Below, one piece after another: positions 42,183 through 51,345 of a stretch of DNA of 64,000 bases (within the stretch, counting starts at the first letter, position 1; each line of letters starts with the position of its first letter). A program made the translations under genes and the position numbers. The notes under the pieces are model-generated. The model was not told where the DNA came from. It ran no database searches and worked only from the letters and a program-made list of their open reading frames with translations. This DNA comes from Paenochrobactrum glaciei (lineage in GTDB: Bacteria; Pseudomonadota; Alphaproteobacteria; Rhizobiales; Rhizobiaceae): contig NZ_BAAADE010000005.1 of the NCBI RefSeq assembly GCF_039522165.1, forward strand, positions 1 to 64,000, in the 5' to 3' direction.

Positions 42183-42764
42183 ATGACAGAAGAAAACAAA
42201 ACAACAGAAGCAGACGCATTACAGGCACAGCGCGAGCGGATTACCGTGCGCATTCTATGTCCGAATGATGTGCAAAATTATAAAGCAGTGCGTATTCATG
42301 CTTTGCAGCATTCGCCGCTAACCTTTGGCTCCAGCTATGCGGAAGAAAGCGCCTACGGCGACGAGGTTTTTGCACATCGTATCCGTCATGAAGGTGGTAA
42401 TGCGGTTTATGGTGCTTTTGATGGCGATACTTTGCTGGGCACTGCTGGTGTGTTTGTACATGAGAGATCGTCGGAAAAGCACCGTGGTACATTGTGGGGC
42501 GTTTATGTTATGCCACAAGCGCGTGGTTTGGGGCTTGGCAGCATCCTGGTTGATCACGTCATTAAATATGCTGAAAAGCATGTTGTTGTGCTGGATGCCA
42601 AAGTGGTGGCAAGCAACGACTATGCCAGACAGATTTACCATGATTTGGGCTTTGAAAAATACGGGCTGGAAAAGAAGTCATTTTGCATAGAAGGTCAGTT
42701 TCAGGATCAGGAATTGATTTTTATCGACTTCAGCAGCCCGGAATGGCGCTCAAAAGACAATTAA
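42183..42764 (+). CDS. GNAT acetyltransferase, 193 aa
   Basis: Compact GNAT domain with acetyl-CoA motif GVYVMPQARGLGLGSILVDHV and the C-terminal DYARQIYHDLGFEKYG. The N-terminal 20 residues are acidic and variable. Substrate unknown. Lies 85 nt after the first acetyltransferase gene and 90 nt before obgE. Confidence 0.9.
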   Translation: MTEENKTTEADALQAQRERITVRILCPNDVQNYKAVRIHALQHSPLTFGSSYAEESAYGDEVFAHRIRHEGGNAVYGAFDGDTLLGTAGVFVHERSSEKHRGTLWGVYVMPQARGLGLGSILVDHVIKYAEKHVVVLDAKVVASNDYARQIYHDLGFEKYGLEKKSFCIEGQFQDQELIFIDFSSPEWRSKDN

Positions 42765-42854
42765 ATGGCAGTTTGCAGCATGGAATGCATGCTGCTTATT
42801 TGCACAGACGCGGTTTTGCTGTAATTGCCAGAGCCGACAGAAGAGGTATTACAG

Positions 42855-43883
42855 ATGAAATTTCTTGATCAGGCTAAGATTTACATTCGTTCCGGCAACG
42901 GCGGCGCTGGCTCGGTATCCTTTCGCCGTGAGAAATTTCTGGAATTCGGCGGCCCTGATGGCGGCGACGGCGGTCGCGGCGGTGATGTCTGGGCAGAAGT
43001 CGTTGATGGCCTCAACACGCTGATCGACTATCGTTATATGCAGCATTTCCGCGCCAAAACCGGTATGCACGGTATGGGTCGCAATATGACCGGCGGTAAG
43101 GGTGATGACATTATCCTTAAAGTTCCGGTTGGCACCCAGATTTTCGAAGAAGATAATGAAACCCTCATTTGCGATCTGACCGAAATTGGTCAGCGCTATC
43201 GCCTTGCCAAAGGCGGTAATGGTGGTTTTGGTAATCTGCATTTCAAAACCTCGACCAATCAGGCACCACGCCGTGCCAATCCGGGTCAGGATGGTTTGGA
43301 GCGCACCATCTGGCTGCGTTTGAAACTGATTGCGGATGCTGGTCTTGTTGGTCTGCCAAATGCCGGTAAATCAACTTTTCTGGCAAGTGTTACCGCTGCC
43401 AAGCCTAAAATTGCCGATTATCCGTTCACCACTCTGCATCCGAACTTAGGCGTTGCCCGTGTGGATGCGCGTGAATTTGTTATTGCGGATATTCCGGGTC
43501 TGATTGAAGGGGCGAGTGAAGGCATTGGCCTTGGTGATCGCTTCTTAGGCCATGTTGAGCGCACCCGCGTTTTGCTGCATCTGGTTTCTGCACAGGAAGA
43601 AAATGTCGCTAAAGCTTACACCACCATCCGCAATGAGCTGGAAGCTTATGGCGGCGGCTTGGATGAGAAGCTGGAAATTGTGGCACTTTCACAGATCGAC
43701 ACGCTTGATCCGGAAATCCGTCAGCAAAAAGCGGCTGAGCTTCAAAAAGTGTGCGGCAGAGTGCCCATGCAGATTTCTGCGGTCAGCCGCGAAGGCATTG
43801 AAGGTGTCTTGCGCCAACTGATCAGCATTGTCGAAACCAGCCGCAAGGCTGAAAAAGGTATTGTCGAAGACGACGACCTATAA
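42855..43883 (+). CDS. obgE: GTPase ObgE/CgtA, 342 aa
   Basis: Essential GTPase for 50S assembly and stringent response. Gly-rich Obg domain (KIYIRSGNGGAGSVSFRREK, DGGDGGRGGDVW) in residues 1-158, then the G domain with G1 GLPNAGKSTF, the Pro-rich switch PFTTLHPNLG and G3 DIPGLIEGA. No long C-terminal tail. ATG at 42855 fits the family start; the frame is open to 42825. Confidence 0.96.
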   Translation: MKFLDQAKIYIRSGNGGAGSVSFRREKFLEFGGPDGGDGGRGGDVWAEVVDGLNTLIDYRYMQHFRAKTGMHGMGRNMTGGKGDDIILKVPVGTQIFEEDNETLICDLTEIGQRYRLAKGGNGGFGNLHFKTSTNQAPRRANPGQDGLERTIWLRLKLIADAGLVGLPNAGKSTFLASVTAAKPKIADYPFTTLHPNLGVARVDAREFVIADIPGLIEGASEGIGLGDRFLGHVERTRVLLHLVSAQEENVAKAYTTIRNELEAYGGGLDEKLEIVALSQIDTLDPEIRQQKAAELQKVCGRVPMQISAVSREGIEGVLRQLISIVETSRKAEKGIVEDDDL

Positions 43884-43925
43884 AAACCCAAAACATATAA
43901 GAGCCAAAAAACATAAGAGAATGAC

Positions 43926-45074
43926 ATGGGCGGGAATGGCGAGAAGGGTCTGGCGGCTCTCAATCAATATAAGCGGATTGTTGTAAAAATCGGTTCTGCT
44001 TTATTGGTTGATCGGGCGACCGGTTTGAAGCGCGAGTGGCTGGATAGTCTGGGGCAGGATATCGCCGCTTTATCAGCGCAAGGGGTTGAGGTTCTGGTGG
44101 TGTCTTCTGGTGCGATTGCATTGGGGCGCACTATTTTGAAACTGCCCAAAAAGGCGCTGAAGCTGGAAGAAAGTCAGGCAGCCGCTGCTGCCGGTCAGAT
44201 TGCTCTTGCTAAAGCCTATGCCGATGTGCTGGGCGCGCATGATATTCAGGCGGGTCAGGTTCTGCTCACGCTCTCTGACACAGAAGAGCGTCGCCGCTAT
44301 CTGAATGCGCGCGCTACCATCGAGACGCTTCTGAAGCTGAAGGCGATCCCGATCATCAACGAAAATGATACGGTTGCCACCAGTGAAATCCGCTATGGTG
44401 ATAATGATCGTTTGGCGGCACGTGTTGCAACGATGATTGGTGCGGATCTTCTGATCCTGCTTTCTGATATTGATGGTCTTTATTCGGCTCCGCCACACAA
44501 AGACCCGAATGCGGAATTTTTGCCGCTTATTGAAAATATCACCCCTGAAATTGAAGCCATGGCAGGGGCTGCGGCTTCTGAATTGTCGCGTGGCGGCATG
44601 AAGACGAAGCTTGATGCCGGCAAGATTGCCAATGCTGCCGGTACGGCGATGATTATCACTTCCGGTGCGCGGCTTAATCCGCTGGCAGCAATTGATCGCG
44701 GTGAACGTGCCAGTCTGTTCAAGCCGTCTTTGCAACCGGTTAATGCCTGGAAAACATGGATTTCCGGTAATCTGGAACCGGCTGGCCGTCTTTATGTTGA
44801 TGCCGGTGCTGCGGCTGCACTTAAAAAGGGTAAGTCTTTGTTGCCTGCCGGTGTCACCCGCGTGGAAGGCCAATTCCAGCGTGGCGATACGGTTGCTGTG
44901 ATGAATGATGGCGGTATTGAAATTGCCCGCGGTCTGATTGCCTATGATGTGCATGACGCGCTTTTGGTGGCAGGCCATAAAAGTGATGAGATCAGTGCGT
45001 TGTTGGGCTATGATGGCCGTGCAGCGATGGTGCATCGCAATGATCTGGTGGTGCGTGGGAGCAAATCTGCCTGA
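43926..45074 (+). CDS. proB: Glutamate 5-kinase
   Basis: First step of proline synthesis: phosphorylates glutamate. Amino-acid kinase domain (VVKIGSALLV, SSGAIALG, NENDTVATSEIRYGDNDRLAARVA) in residues 1-260, PUA domain about 285-375. 382 aa, normal. Begins 43 nt after obgE and precedes proA, so obgE-proB-proA-nadD probably share a transcript. Confidence 0.96.
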   Translation: MGGNGEKGLAALNQYKRIVVKIGSALLVDRATGLKREWLDSLGQDIAALSAQGVEVLVVSSGAIALGRTILKLPKKALKLEESQAAAAAGQIALAKAYADVLGAHDIQAGQVLLTLSDTEERRRYLNARATIETLLKLKAIPIINENDTVATSEIRYGDNDRLAARVATMIGADLLILLSDIDGLYSAPPHKDPNAEFLPLIENITPEIEAMAGAAASELSRGGMKTKLDAGKIANAAGTAMIITSGARLNPLAAIDRGERASLFKPSLQPVNAWKTWISGNLEPAGRLYVDAGAAAALKKGKSLLPAGVTRVEGQFQRGDTVAVMNDGGIEIARGLIAYDVHDALLVAGHKSDEISALLGYDGRAAMVHRNDLVVRGSKSA

Positions 45075-45103
45075 GTTGAGAAAAGGCAGACTAAAAGAGG
45101 GCT

Positions 45104-46393
45104 ATGGGAATGCTTGATAAAGTCGGGGCTGATATGACAGTTGCACAGGTGATGGCAGAGATTGGTAAGCGCGCACGAGCCGCTGCTGCCCCATTAAGCA
45201 TCGCTCCGGCAGAGCAGAAGAACAAAGCCCTGTTGGCGATGGCCGACTCAATCATTGCACAAAGTGCAGCGATTTTAGAAGCGAACAAAATTGATGTCGC
45301 CAATGCGGAAAGCGCTGGTACTGCCGCTTCTTTCATTGATCGTCTGAAACTTGATGAAGGCCGCTTGAACGGCATTGCCGATGCCATTCGCGCTATTGCC
45401 GGTTTGAAAGATCCGGTTGGTGATGTGATTGCTGCGTGGGATCGCCCGAACGGTTTGAACATTGAACGCGTTCGCACCCCGCTTGGGGTGATCGGCGTGA
45501 TTTATGAAAGCCGCCCGAATGTAACCGCTGATGCAGGGGCGTTATGCCTTAAAGCCGGTAATGCGGTTGTTTTGCGTGGTGGTTCAGATTCAGCCCATTC
45601 ATCGCGCGCTATTCATGCAGCTCTTGTAAGCGGCTTGGAAAGTGCCGGCCTGCCACGCGATGCTATTCAGATTGTGCCGACCACAGATCGTGCTGCCGTT
45701 GGTGAAATGCTGAAAGGCCTGAATGGCAATATTGATGTGATTGTGCCGCGTGGTGGCAAAAGCTTGGTAGAGCGCGTGCAAAATGAAGCGCGTGTGCCGG
45801 TTTTTGCTCATCTTGAAGGCATCTGCCATGTGTATATTGATGCCTCTGCCGAACTGGATATGGCGGTTAATGTGGTTGTGAACGCCAAAATGCGCCGCAC
45901 CGGTATTTGCGGCGCGGCAGAAACTTTGCTGGTTGACCGTAAAGTGGCAGACAGCCATCTGGTGCCAATCTTAGAAGCCTTGAGCGCTAAGGGATGTGAA
46001 ATCCGCGGTGATGCTGATGTGGTTGCCCGCTTTGCAAATGCCAAGTCTGCGAGTGATGCCGATTGGTCAACCGAATATCTGGATGCGATTCTTTCGGTGA
46101 AGCTTGTTGATGGTGTGGGGGATGCGATTGGCCATATCGGGCAATATTCATCCCATCACACTGAAGCAATTATTGCGCAGGACGAGAAAGCCGTTGAGCG
46201 TTTCTTTAATGAGATCGATTCAGCCATTCTTGTGCATAATGCCTCGACCCAATTTGCCGATGGCGGCGAGTTTGGCATGGGCGGCGAAATCGGCATTGCC
46301 ACGGGCAAAATGCATGCGCGCGGGCCGGTGGGTGTTGAGCAGCTAACCTCGTTTAAATATCGCGTCCACGGCAACGGCCAGACGCGAGCTTAA
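45104..46393 (+). CDS. proA: Glutamate-5-semialdehyde dehydrogenase
   Basis: Second proline enzyme, reduces glutamyl phosphate with NADPH. ALDH-fold with the catalytic Cys in MRRTGICGAAETLLVD, and ESRPNVTADAGALCLKAGNA as another family motif. 429 aa. An ATG 30 bp further on (45134) is also in frame. Confidence 0.96.
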   Translation: MGMLDKVGADMTVAQVMAEIGKRARAAAAPLSIAPAEQKNKALLAMADSIIAQSAAILEANKIDVANAESAGTAASFIDRLKLDEGRLNGIADAIRAIAGLKDPVGDVIAAWDRPNGLNIERVRTPLGVIGVIYESRPNVTADAGALCLKAGNAVVLRGGSDSAHSSRAIHAALVSGLESAGLPRDAIQIVPTTDRAAVGEMLKGLNGNIDVIVPRGGKSLVERVQNEARVPVFAHLEGICHVYIDASAELDMAVNVVVNAKMRRTGICGAAETLLVDRKVADSHLVPILEALSAKGCEIRGDADVVARFANAKSASDADWSTEYLDAILSVKLVDGVGDAIGHIGQYSSHHTEAIIAQDEKAVERFFNEIDSAILVHNASTQFADGGEFGMGGEIGIATGKMHARGPVGVEQLTSFKYRVHGNGQTRA

Positions 46394-46407
46394 CGGCTAA
46401 GTCCCCG

Positions 46408-47055
46408 ATGGTGAACGCCTCCGGATTTTCCACGCTGAAAGAACTTTATCCTGATGTGAGCCTGTGTGATTTGCGCATGCCGCATGTGGAAAAGGGCATG
46501 AGCGTGGGATTATTCGGCGGTTCGTTCAATCCACCGCATGCCGGACATGTGCTGGTCGCGGAAATTGCATTGCGTCGCTTAAAGCTTGATCAGCTCTGGT
46601 GGATGGTGACGCCCGGAAGCCCGCTTAAAAATGCGCGTGATTTGGCACCGTTAAAAGATCGCTTGCGTGCGAGTCGTCAATTGGCCCGTGATCCGCGCAT
46701 AAAAATAACCGCATTAGAGGCGGCGCATAAAGTGCGCTTTACCGCCGACACATTGGCGCTGATTAAAGCCGCCAATCCGCATGTCAATTTTGTCTGGATT
46801 ATGGGGGCGGATAATCTGGGGCAGTTTCACCGCTGGGATCGCTGGCGTCAGATTGCTGATCAGTTTCCAATCGCTGTGATTGATCGCCCCAATGCGAGCC
46901 TCACATCACTGACATCGCGGATGGCACAAACTTATGCGCCTTTCCGGTTGAATGAACGGGATGCAGCAAGCCTTGCCAAACGCCCCGCACCCGCATGGGT
47001 GTTTTTACACGGGCCCCGTTCCAGACTTTCTTCCACAACTTTACGTGAGCAATAA
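46408..47055 (+). CDS. nadD: Nicotinate-nucleotide adenylyltransferase
   Basis: Makes NaAD in NAD synthesis. VGLFGGSFNPPHAGH is the nucleotide-binding signature with the HxGH-type residues, and SSTTLRE near the C-terminus is the ISxTxIR-like motif. The first 30 residues precede the fold, so ATG at 46498 is an alternative start. 14 nt after proA. The rsfS-rlmH genes that commonly follow nadD in related genomes are missing; a terminator comes instead. Confidence 0.94.
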   Translation: MVNASGFSTLKELYPDVSLCDLRMPHVEKGMSVGLFGGSFNPPHAGHVLVAEIALRRLKLDQLWWMVTPGSPLKNARDLAPLKDRLRASRQLARDPRIKITALEAAHKVRFTADTLALIKAANPHVNFVWIMGADNLGQFHRWDRWRQIADQFPIAVIDRPNASLTSLTSRMAQTYAPFRLNERDAASLAKRPAPAWVFLHGPRSRLSSTTLREQ

Positions 47056-47058
47056 AAA

Positions 47059-47089
47059 ACCGGCACAGTTGGTCTGCGCCGGTATTTTT
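47059..47089 (+). terminator. Terminator after nadD
   Basis: ACCGGC-A-CAG pairs with CTG-C-GCCGGT around TTGGT, followed by ATTTTT. Confidence 0.8.
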
Positions 47090-47122
47090 ATTGCAGTCGC
47101 TTAAAAGCTAAAGCAAAGGCTA

Positions 47123-47776
47123 TTAAGCGATCGACTGGCCGGTTTTTGCCCAGTCAGCCAGAAATGTTTCCAGGCCTTTGTCGGTCAGCGGATGCTTGAC
47201 CAGAGCTTTCAGGGTTGCTGGTGGTGCAGTGACCACGTCAGCGCCGATGAGAGCTGCTTCTTTAACGTGGTTTACGGTGCGAACCGATGCCGCCAGAATT
47301 TGGGTGTTGAAATCATAATTGTCGAAGATCGAACGGATTTCAGCAATCAGTTCCATACCGTTGAGGCCGATATCATCAATACGGCCGATGAACGGGGAAA
47401 CATAAGTGGCACCGGCCTTTGCAGCCAGCAGCGCCTGATTGGCGGAGAAGCAAAGGGTCACGTTGGTCTGGTGGCCGTCTGAAGTCAGCGCCTTACAAGC
47501 TTTCAAACCATCAAGGGTCAGCGGCAGCTTGATGCAGATATTGTCTGCGATCTTAGCAATAACAGCTGCTTCTTTCATGATGGTTGCATAGTCGGTTGCT
47601 GCAACTTCAGCTGAAACCGGACCATCAACAATGCTGCAGATTTCTTTGGTGACTTCAAGAATATCGCGGCCTGATTTAAGAATCAGCGACGGGTTGGTTG
47701 TAACACCGTCAACCAGACCTAAATCATTCAGTTCACGGATATCATTGACATCGGCGGTATCTACGAAGAATTTCAT
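47123..47776 (-). CDS. fsa: Small transaldolase / fructose-6-phosphate aldolase family, 217 aa
   Basis: Class I aldolase of the TalC/FSA group. MKFFVDTADVNDIRELNDLG at the start, TTNPSLI, the Schiff-base Lys in NICIKLPLT and the SPFIGRIDDIG motif. Length equals the short transaldolase type that works in the pentose phosphate pathway. Sequence alone does not separate transaldolase from FSA activity. Monocistronic, convergent with nadD and divergent from priA. Confidence 0.93.
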   Translation of the reverse strand: MKFFVDTADVNDIRELNDLGLVDGVTTNPSLILKSGRDILEVTKEICSIVDGPVSAEVAATDYATIMKEAAVIAKIADNICIKLPLTLDGLKACKALTSDGHQTNVTLCFSANQALLAAKAGATYVSPFIGRIDDIGLNGMELIAEIRSIFDNYDFNTQILAASVRTVNHVKEAALIGADVVTAPPATLKALVKHPLTDKGLETFLADWAKTGQSIA

Positions 47777-47868
47777 AACAGGTTTCCTTCATCCGGATGG
47801 GAGCTTTTATAAGCATATTGCGCAAAGGTGACTTTTCTTTAACGCAAAGCCGCGCCAAGGTCACGCTC

Positions 47869-50091
47869 ATGATGCAAGATTCGTTTTTTTCTCCAGACCA
47901 AGGCCAAGATCAGGCACCGCACAAGCAGGCTAGGATCGTGCCGGTGCTGGTGCCTTTGCCGTCTGAACGGCCTTATTCCTATTTGGTTCCCGATGGCATG
48001 TCGGTGCAGCCGGGCTCTGTGGTGCGTGTGCCGCTGGGGCCAAGACTGGTGCCTGGCATTGTTGTTGACGGCGCAGTGGACAAGGTTGATCCGAAAAAAC
48101 TGAAAAGCATCGCTGAGGTTTTTGACTGCCCATTGATCCATCCTGACATCATCAAATTTATGCTGTGGGCCGCTGATTATACGCTGTCACCTCCGGGCAT
48201 GGTGGCGCGGATGATTTTGCGCGTTCCGACTGCCTTTGATCCGGAACCGCCGATTGCGGGCTTGCGTTATACAGGCGGTGAGCCGGAACGCTTAACCTCA
48301 GCGCGTTTAAGGGTGCTGGAACATGCGGGCAATGGCTTGGCATGGACACGCACCGGCCTTGCCCATGTGGCTGGCGTTTCCGCAACGGTTATTGATGGTT
48401 TGAAGGCGCAAGGGCTGTTTGAGGATGTTTTCATTCCGGCTCCGCCTGTTGTAGCGCCGCCTGATACTAATTTTGCCCGTGCCTCGCTTTCCGAAGATCA
48501 GCGTGATGCAGCTGACAGACTGGTGGAAGCGATTGATGCTAAACGCTTTTCTGTCTCTCTGATCGACGGTGTGACGGGCTCGGGTAAAACGGAAGTTTAT
48601 TTTGAGGCGGTGGCACGCGCCTTGGAGCAGGGGCGGCAAGTGCTGATCCTGCTGCCGGAAATTGCGCTGACACAGCAGTTTCTGGATCGCTTCCATGACC
48701 GATTCGGCTCGAAACCTGCCGAATGGCACTCAGACCTTGCGCCGCGCAGCCGTGAGCGTGTGTGGCGGCAAGTGGCAGAAGGCACAGTGAAGATTGTCGC
48801 CGGTGCGCGTTCAGCGCTGTTTTTGCCGTTTCAGGATTTGGGCCTGATCGTTGTCGATGAAGAACATGATCCGGCCTATAAACAGGAAGACCGCGTTTTT
48901 TATAATGCGCGGGATATGGCGGTGGTGCGCGGCCATATTGGCGGCTTTCCGGTGGTGCTTGCCTCTGCAACACCGTCGATTGAAAGTCAGGTGAATGCCG
49001 ATCAGGGGCGTTATACGCGAATCAAACTCTATAGCCGTTATGCGGATGCGGCTCTGCCGACGCTTAAAACCATCGACATGCGGCGTTCACCGCCGCCACC
49101 CGGTCGCTTTTTGTCGCCTGCTTTAACGGAAGTGATGGGCAAAACCATTGAACGTGGCGAGCAGGCGCTGCTTTTCCTTAATCGTCGTGGTTATGCGCCT
49201 CTGACATTATGTCGCGTCTGCGGTCATCGCTTCCAATGCCCGAGCTGTTCAAGCTGGCTGGTCGAGCACCGCTTCCGCGGCCAGTTGATGTGCCACCAGT
49301 GCGGCTATCATGAGCCGGTGCCGGAAGCTTGTCCGGAATGCGGTACGCTTGACCATCTGGTCGCTTGCGGTCCGGGTGTGGAGCGCATTGCTGAAGAGGC
49401 CGAAGCGCTCTTTCCGAAAGCGCGAATCATTGTGCTTTCTTCCGATATGGCAGGGGGCGTTAAACGCTTACGGTTAGAGCTGGAGGCAATTTCCAAGGGC
49501 GAAGCCGATATTGTGATCGGCACGCAATTGGTCGCTAAGGGGCATAACTTCCCCAATATGACGCTTGTGGGCGTGGTGGATGCCGATCTGGGGCTTGCCA
49601 ATGGGGATCCGCGCGCGGCTGAACGCACCTTCCAATTGCTTAATCAGGTGACAGGGCGTGCAGGGCGAACGGGTAAGAAAAGTCTCGGACTTTTGCAGAC
49701 TTATCAACCGGATCATCCGGTGATGCAGGCAATAATCAGTGGAGATGTGGAAGCTTTTTACGAGCGCGAGATTGATGAACGTGAACGAAATGGTCTGCCG
49801 CCGTTTGGTCGTTTGGCTTCATTGATTATTTCTGGCGAGAACCGTGTGGAAGCAGAGAATCACGCGCGCGCTTTAAGGCGTGCTGCGCCGCATTCGTCTG
49901 AATTGTCTGTTATGGGGCCGGCTGAAGCGCCTTTGGCCTTTGTGCGTGGCCGTTATCGCTATCGTTTGTTGATCCATGGCAGCAAGCGTGCCGACATTCA
50001 GGCCTATATGAGGGCATTGCTAGAAAGAGCGCCAAAGATTAAAGGAAACCTGCGGGTGCAGGTCGATATTGATCCGCAGAGTTTTTTATAA
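47869..50091 (+). CDS. priA: Primosomal protein N', helicase PriA, 740 aa
   Basis: Restarts collapsed replication forks. N-terminal 3'-DNA-binding domain (VPVLVPLPSERPYSYLVPDG), Walker A DGVTGSGKTEVYFEA, DEEHDPAYKQED box, zinc-binding part with eight Cys in four CxxC-type pairs (CRVCG, CPSC, CHQCG, CPECG), and helicase motifs VIGTQLVAKGHNFPN and QVTGRAGR. Start at the ATG pair 47869/47872 is preferred; the frame is open to 47797. Confidence 0.95.
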   Translation: MMQDSFFSPDQGQDQAPHKQARIVPVLVPLPSERPYSYLVPDGMSVQPGSVVRVPLGPRLVPGIVVDGAVDKVDPKKLKSIAEVFDCPLIHPDIIKFMLWAADYTLSPPGMVARMILRVPTAFDPEPPIAGLRYTGGEPERLTSARLRVLEHAGNGLAWTRTGLAHVAGVSATVIDGLKAQGLFEDVFIPAPPVVAPPDTNFARASLSEDQRDAADRLVEAIDAKRFSVSLIDGVTGSGKTEVYFEAVARALEQGRQVLILLPEIALTQQFLDRFHDRFGSKPAEWHSDLAPRSRERVWRQVAEGTVKIVAGARSALFLPFQDLGLIVVDEEHDPAYKQEDRVFYNARDMAVVRGHIGGFPVVLASATPSIESQVNADQGRYTRIKLYSRYADAALPTLKTIDMRRSPPPPGRFLSPALTEVMGKTIERGEQALLFLNRRGYAPLTLCRVCGHRFQCPSCSSWLVEHRFRGQLMCHQCGYHEPVPEACPECGTLDHLVACGPGVERIAEEAEALFPKARIIVLSSDMAGGVKRLRLELEAISKGEADIVIGTQLVAKGHNFPNMTLVGVVDADLGLANGDPRAAERTFQLLNQVTGRAGRTGKKSLGLLQTYQPDHPVMQAIISGDVEAFYEREIDERERNGLPPFGRLASLIISGENRVEAENHARALRRAAPHSSELSVMGPAEAPLAFVRGRYRYRLLIHGSKRADIQAYMRALLERAPKIKGNLRVQVDIDPQSFL

Positions 50092-50165
50092 AGTATCGGA
50101 CAGTAACAATCAGCTTTTCGATGCTACTTTATGCTTATTGAGAAAAGTCAGACAGGGATATCAAA

Positions 50166-50555
50166 ATGGAGTTCTATCTGCCGTCAAGTAACGGGGAATG
50201 GATGGCATGGACAAGTGCCCTCATTACCTCATTATTCGGGCTGGTAATGTTTTTTGCGCCCGCCTTTACGCTGAAATTACTGCGTCTGGATTTGTCGGGT
50301 GGCCGTAAGGAGGGCTTGGCAACAATCCGGTCAACGATGGCCGGGTTTTATTTAGGGGTAGGACTTGGCTGTTTAATCTTCGCACAGCCGTTTTTATGGC
50401 TTGTAATCGGCGCCGCTTGGGGCTTTACATTATTTGGTCGTTTTATTTCAATTATGTCGGACAAAACCAGTTCAATCTATAATTGGAGTTTTGCGATTCT
50501 AGAGTTTTTCTTGGCTGCCGGACCGCTGCTTTTTGCCTTCGGTTTGGTGCAATAA
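50166..50555 (+). CDS. Small integral membrane protein, DUF4345-like, 129 aa
   Basis: Four hydrophobic helices (about 12-32, 58-75, 78-95, 105-127) with charged loops; no catalytic motif. Resembles small four-helix proteins of the DUF4345 type, an uncertain match. Between priA and the ATP synthase operon. Confidence 0.75.
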   Translation: MEFYLPSSNGEWMAWTSALITSLFGLVMFFAPAFTLKLLRLDLSGGRKEGLATIRSTMAGFYLGVGLGCLIFAQPFLWLVIGAAWGFTLFGRFISIMSDKTSSIYNWSFAILEFFLAAGPLLFAFGLVQ

Positions 50556-50784
50556 AGGTAGTTTGTAAGCATTGAGCTGCAAAATATACCAAAATTGCTG
50601 CCAAGGTTATAGAAAAGTGGGGTATTCGCGTGTTGCGAGTCCCGCTGGTCTATGCTAGACGGCATTCAAAATTCAGTGCGGCTACTTATGTAGTCAAAGG
50701 TTTCTCCGGAAACATTCAATCAGATCGTAATTTGGCTAAACAAAAAGCCAAAATTATGATTGCAACGTAGAGAGCTGGTATTTC

Positions 50785-51345
50785 GTGACAGAAACGTCTT
50801 CGCTCATTTCAGGTGTCGCTCAGCGTTATGCAGGATCGTTATTCGATTTGGCACTCGACACCAATTCCGTTGCCGCTGTGGAAAAAGATCTTGGTCGCTT
50901 TGAAGCACTTCTGGAAGGAAGTGAAGATCTGCGCCGTTTGATTAACAGTCCGGTATTTACCTCTGAAGATCAGCTGCGCGCTATTTCCAATGTCGCCGAT
51001 AAGGCAGGCATCAAGGGGCTGGTCGGAAATCTGTTGCGTGTTGTGGCACGCAATCGTCGTTTATTCGTGATGCCGGGCATTATTGCAGCTTTCCGCAATA
51101 TTGCTGCTGAGCATCGCGGTGAAGTTTCTGCTGATGTTGTGTCTGCTTACGAGCTGACCACCGCACAGCAAAATGAATTGAAGGCAACGCTGAAGAGTGT
51201 TGCCGGCAAGGACGTGGCAATCAATGTCACTGTCGATCCGTCGATTCTCGGCGGGCTTATCGTCAAGATGGGTTCGCGCCAGATTGACACTTCTCTTCGC
51301 ACTAAACTATCTTCTCTCAAGCTTGCACTGAAAGAGGTCGGCTGA
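50785..51345 (+). CDS. atpH: ATP synthase F1 delta subunit
   Basis: Stator-stalk subunit, 186 aa, with the typical VAQRYAGSLFDLALD start and C-terminal DPSILGGLIVKMGSRQIDTSL. GTG start. The stop overlaps the atpA start by one base. F0 genes are not nearby, the usual split arrangement in alphaproteobacteria. A TTTGGCT/AGCCAAA dyad at 50731-50752 lies upstream and could be regulatory. Confidence 0.96.
   Translation: MTETSSLISGVAQRYAGSLFDLALDTNSVAAVEKDLGRFEALLEGSEDLRRLINSPVFTSEDQLRAISNVADKAGIKGLVGNLLRVVARNRRLFVMPGIIAAFRNIAAEHRGEVSADVVSAYELTTAQQNELKATLKSVAGKDVAINVTVDPSILGGLIVKMGSRQIDTSLRTKLSSLKLALKEVG

Noticed and set aside
44073..45035. 320-aa open frame antisense to proB
   Set aside because: Complete overlap with a certain gene, odd composition (many His, Arg and Asn), no family; a codon-bias shadow.
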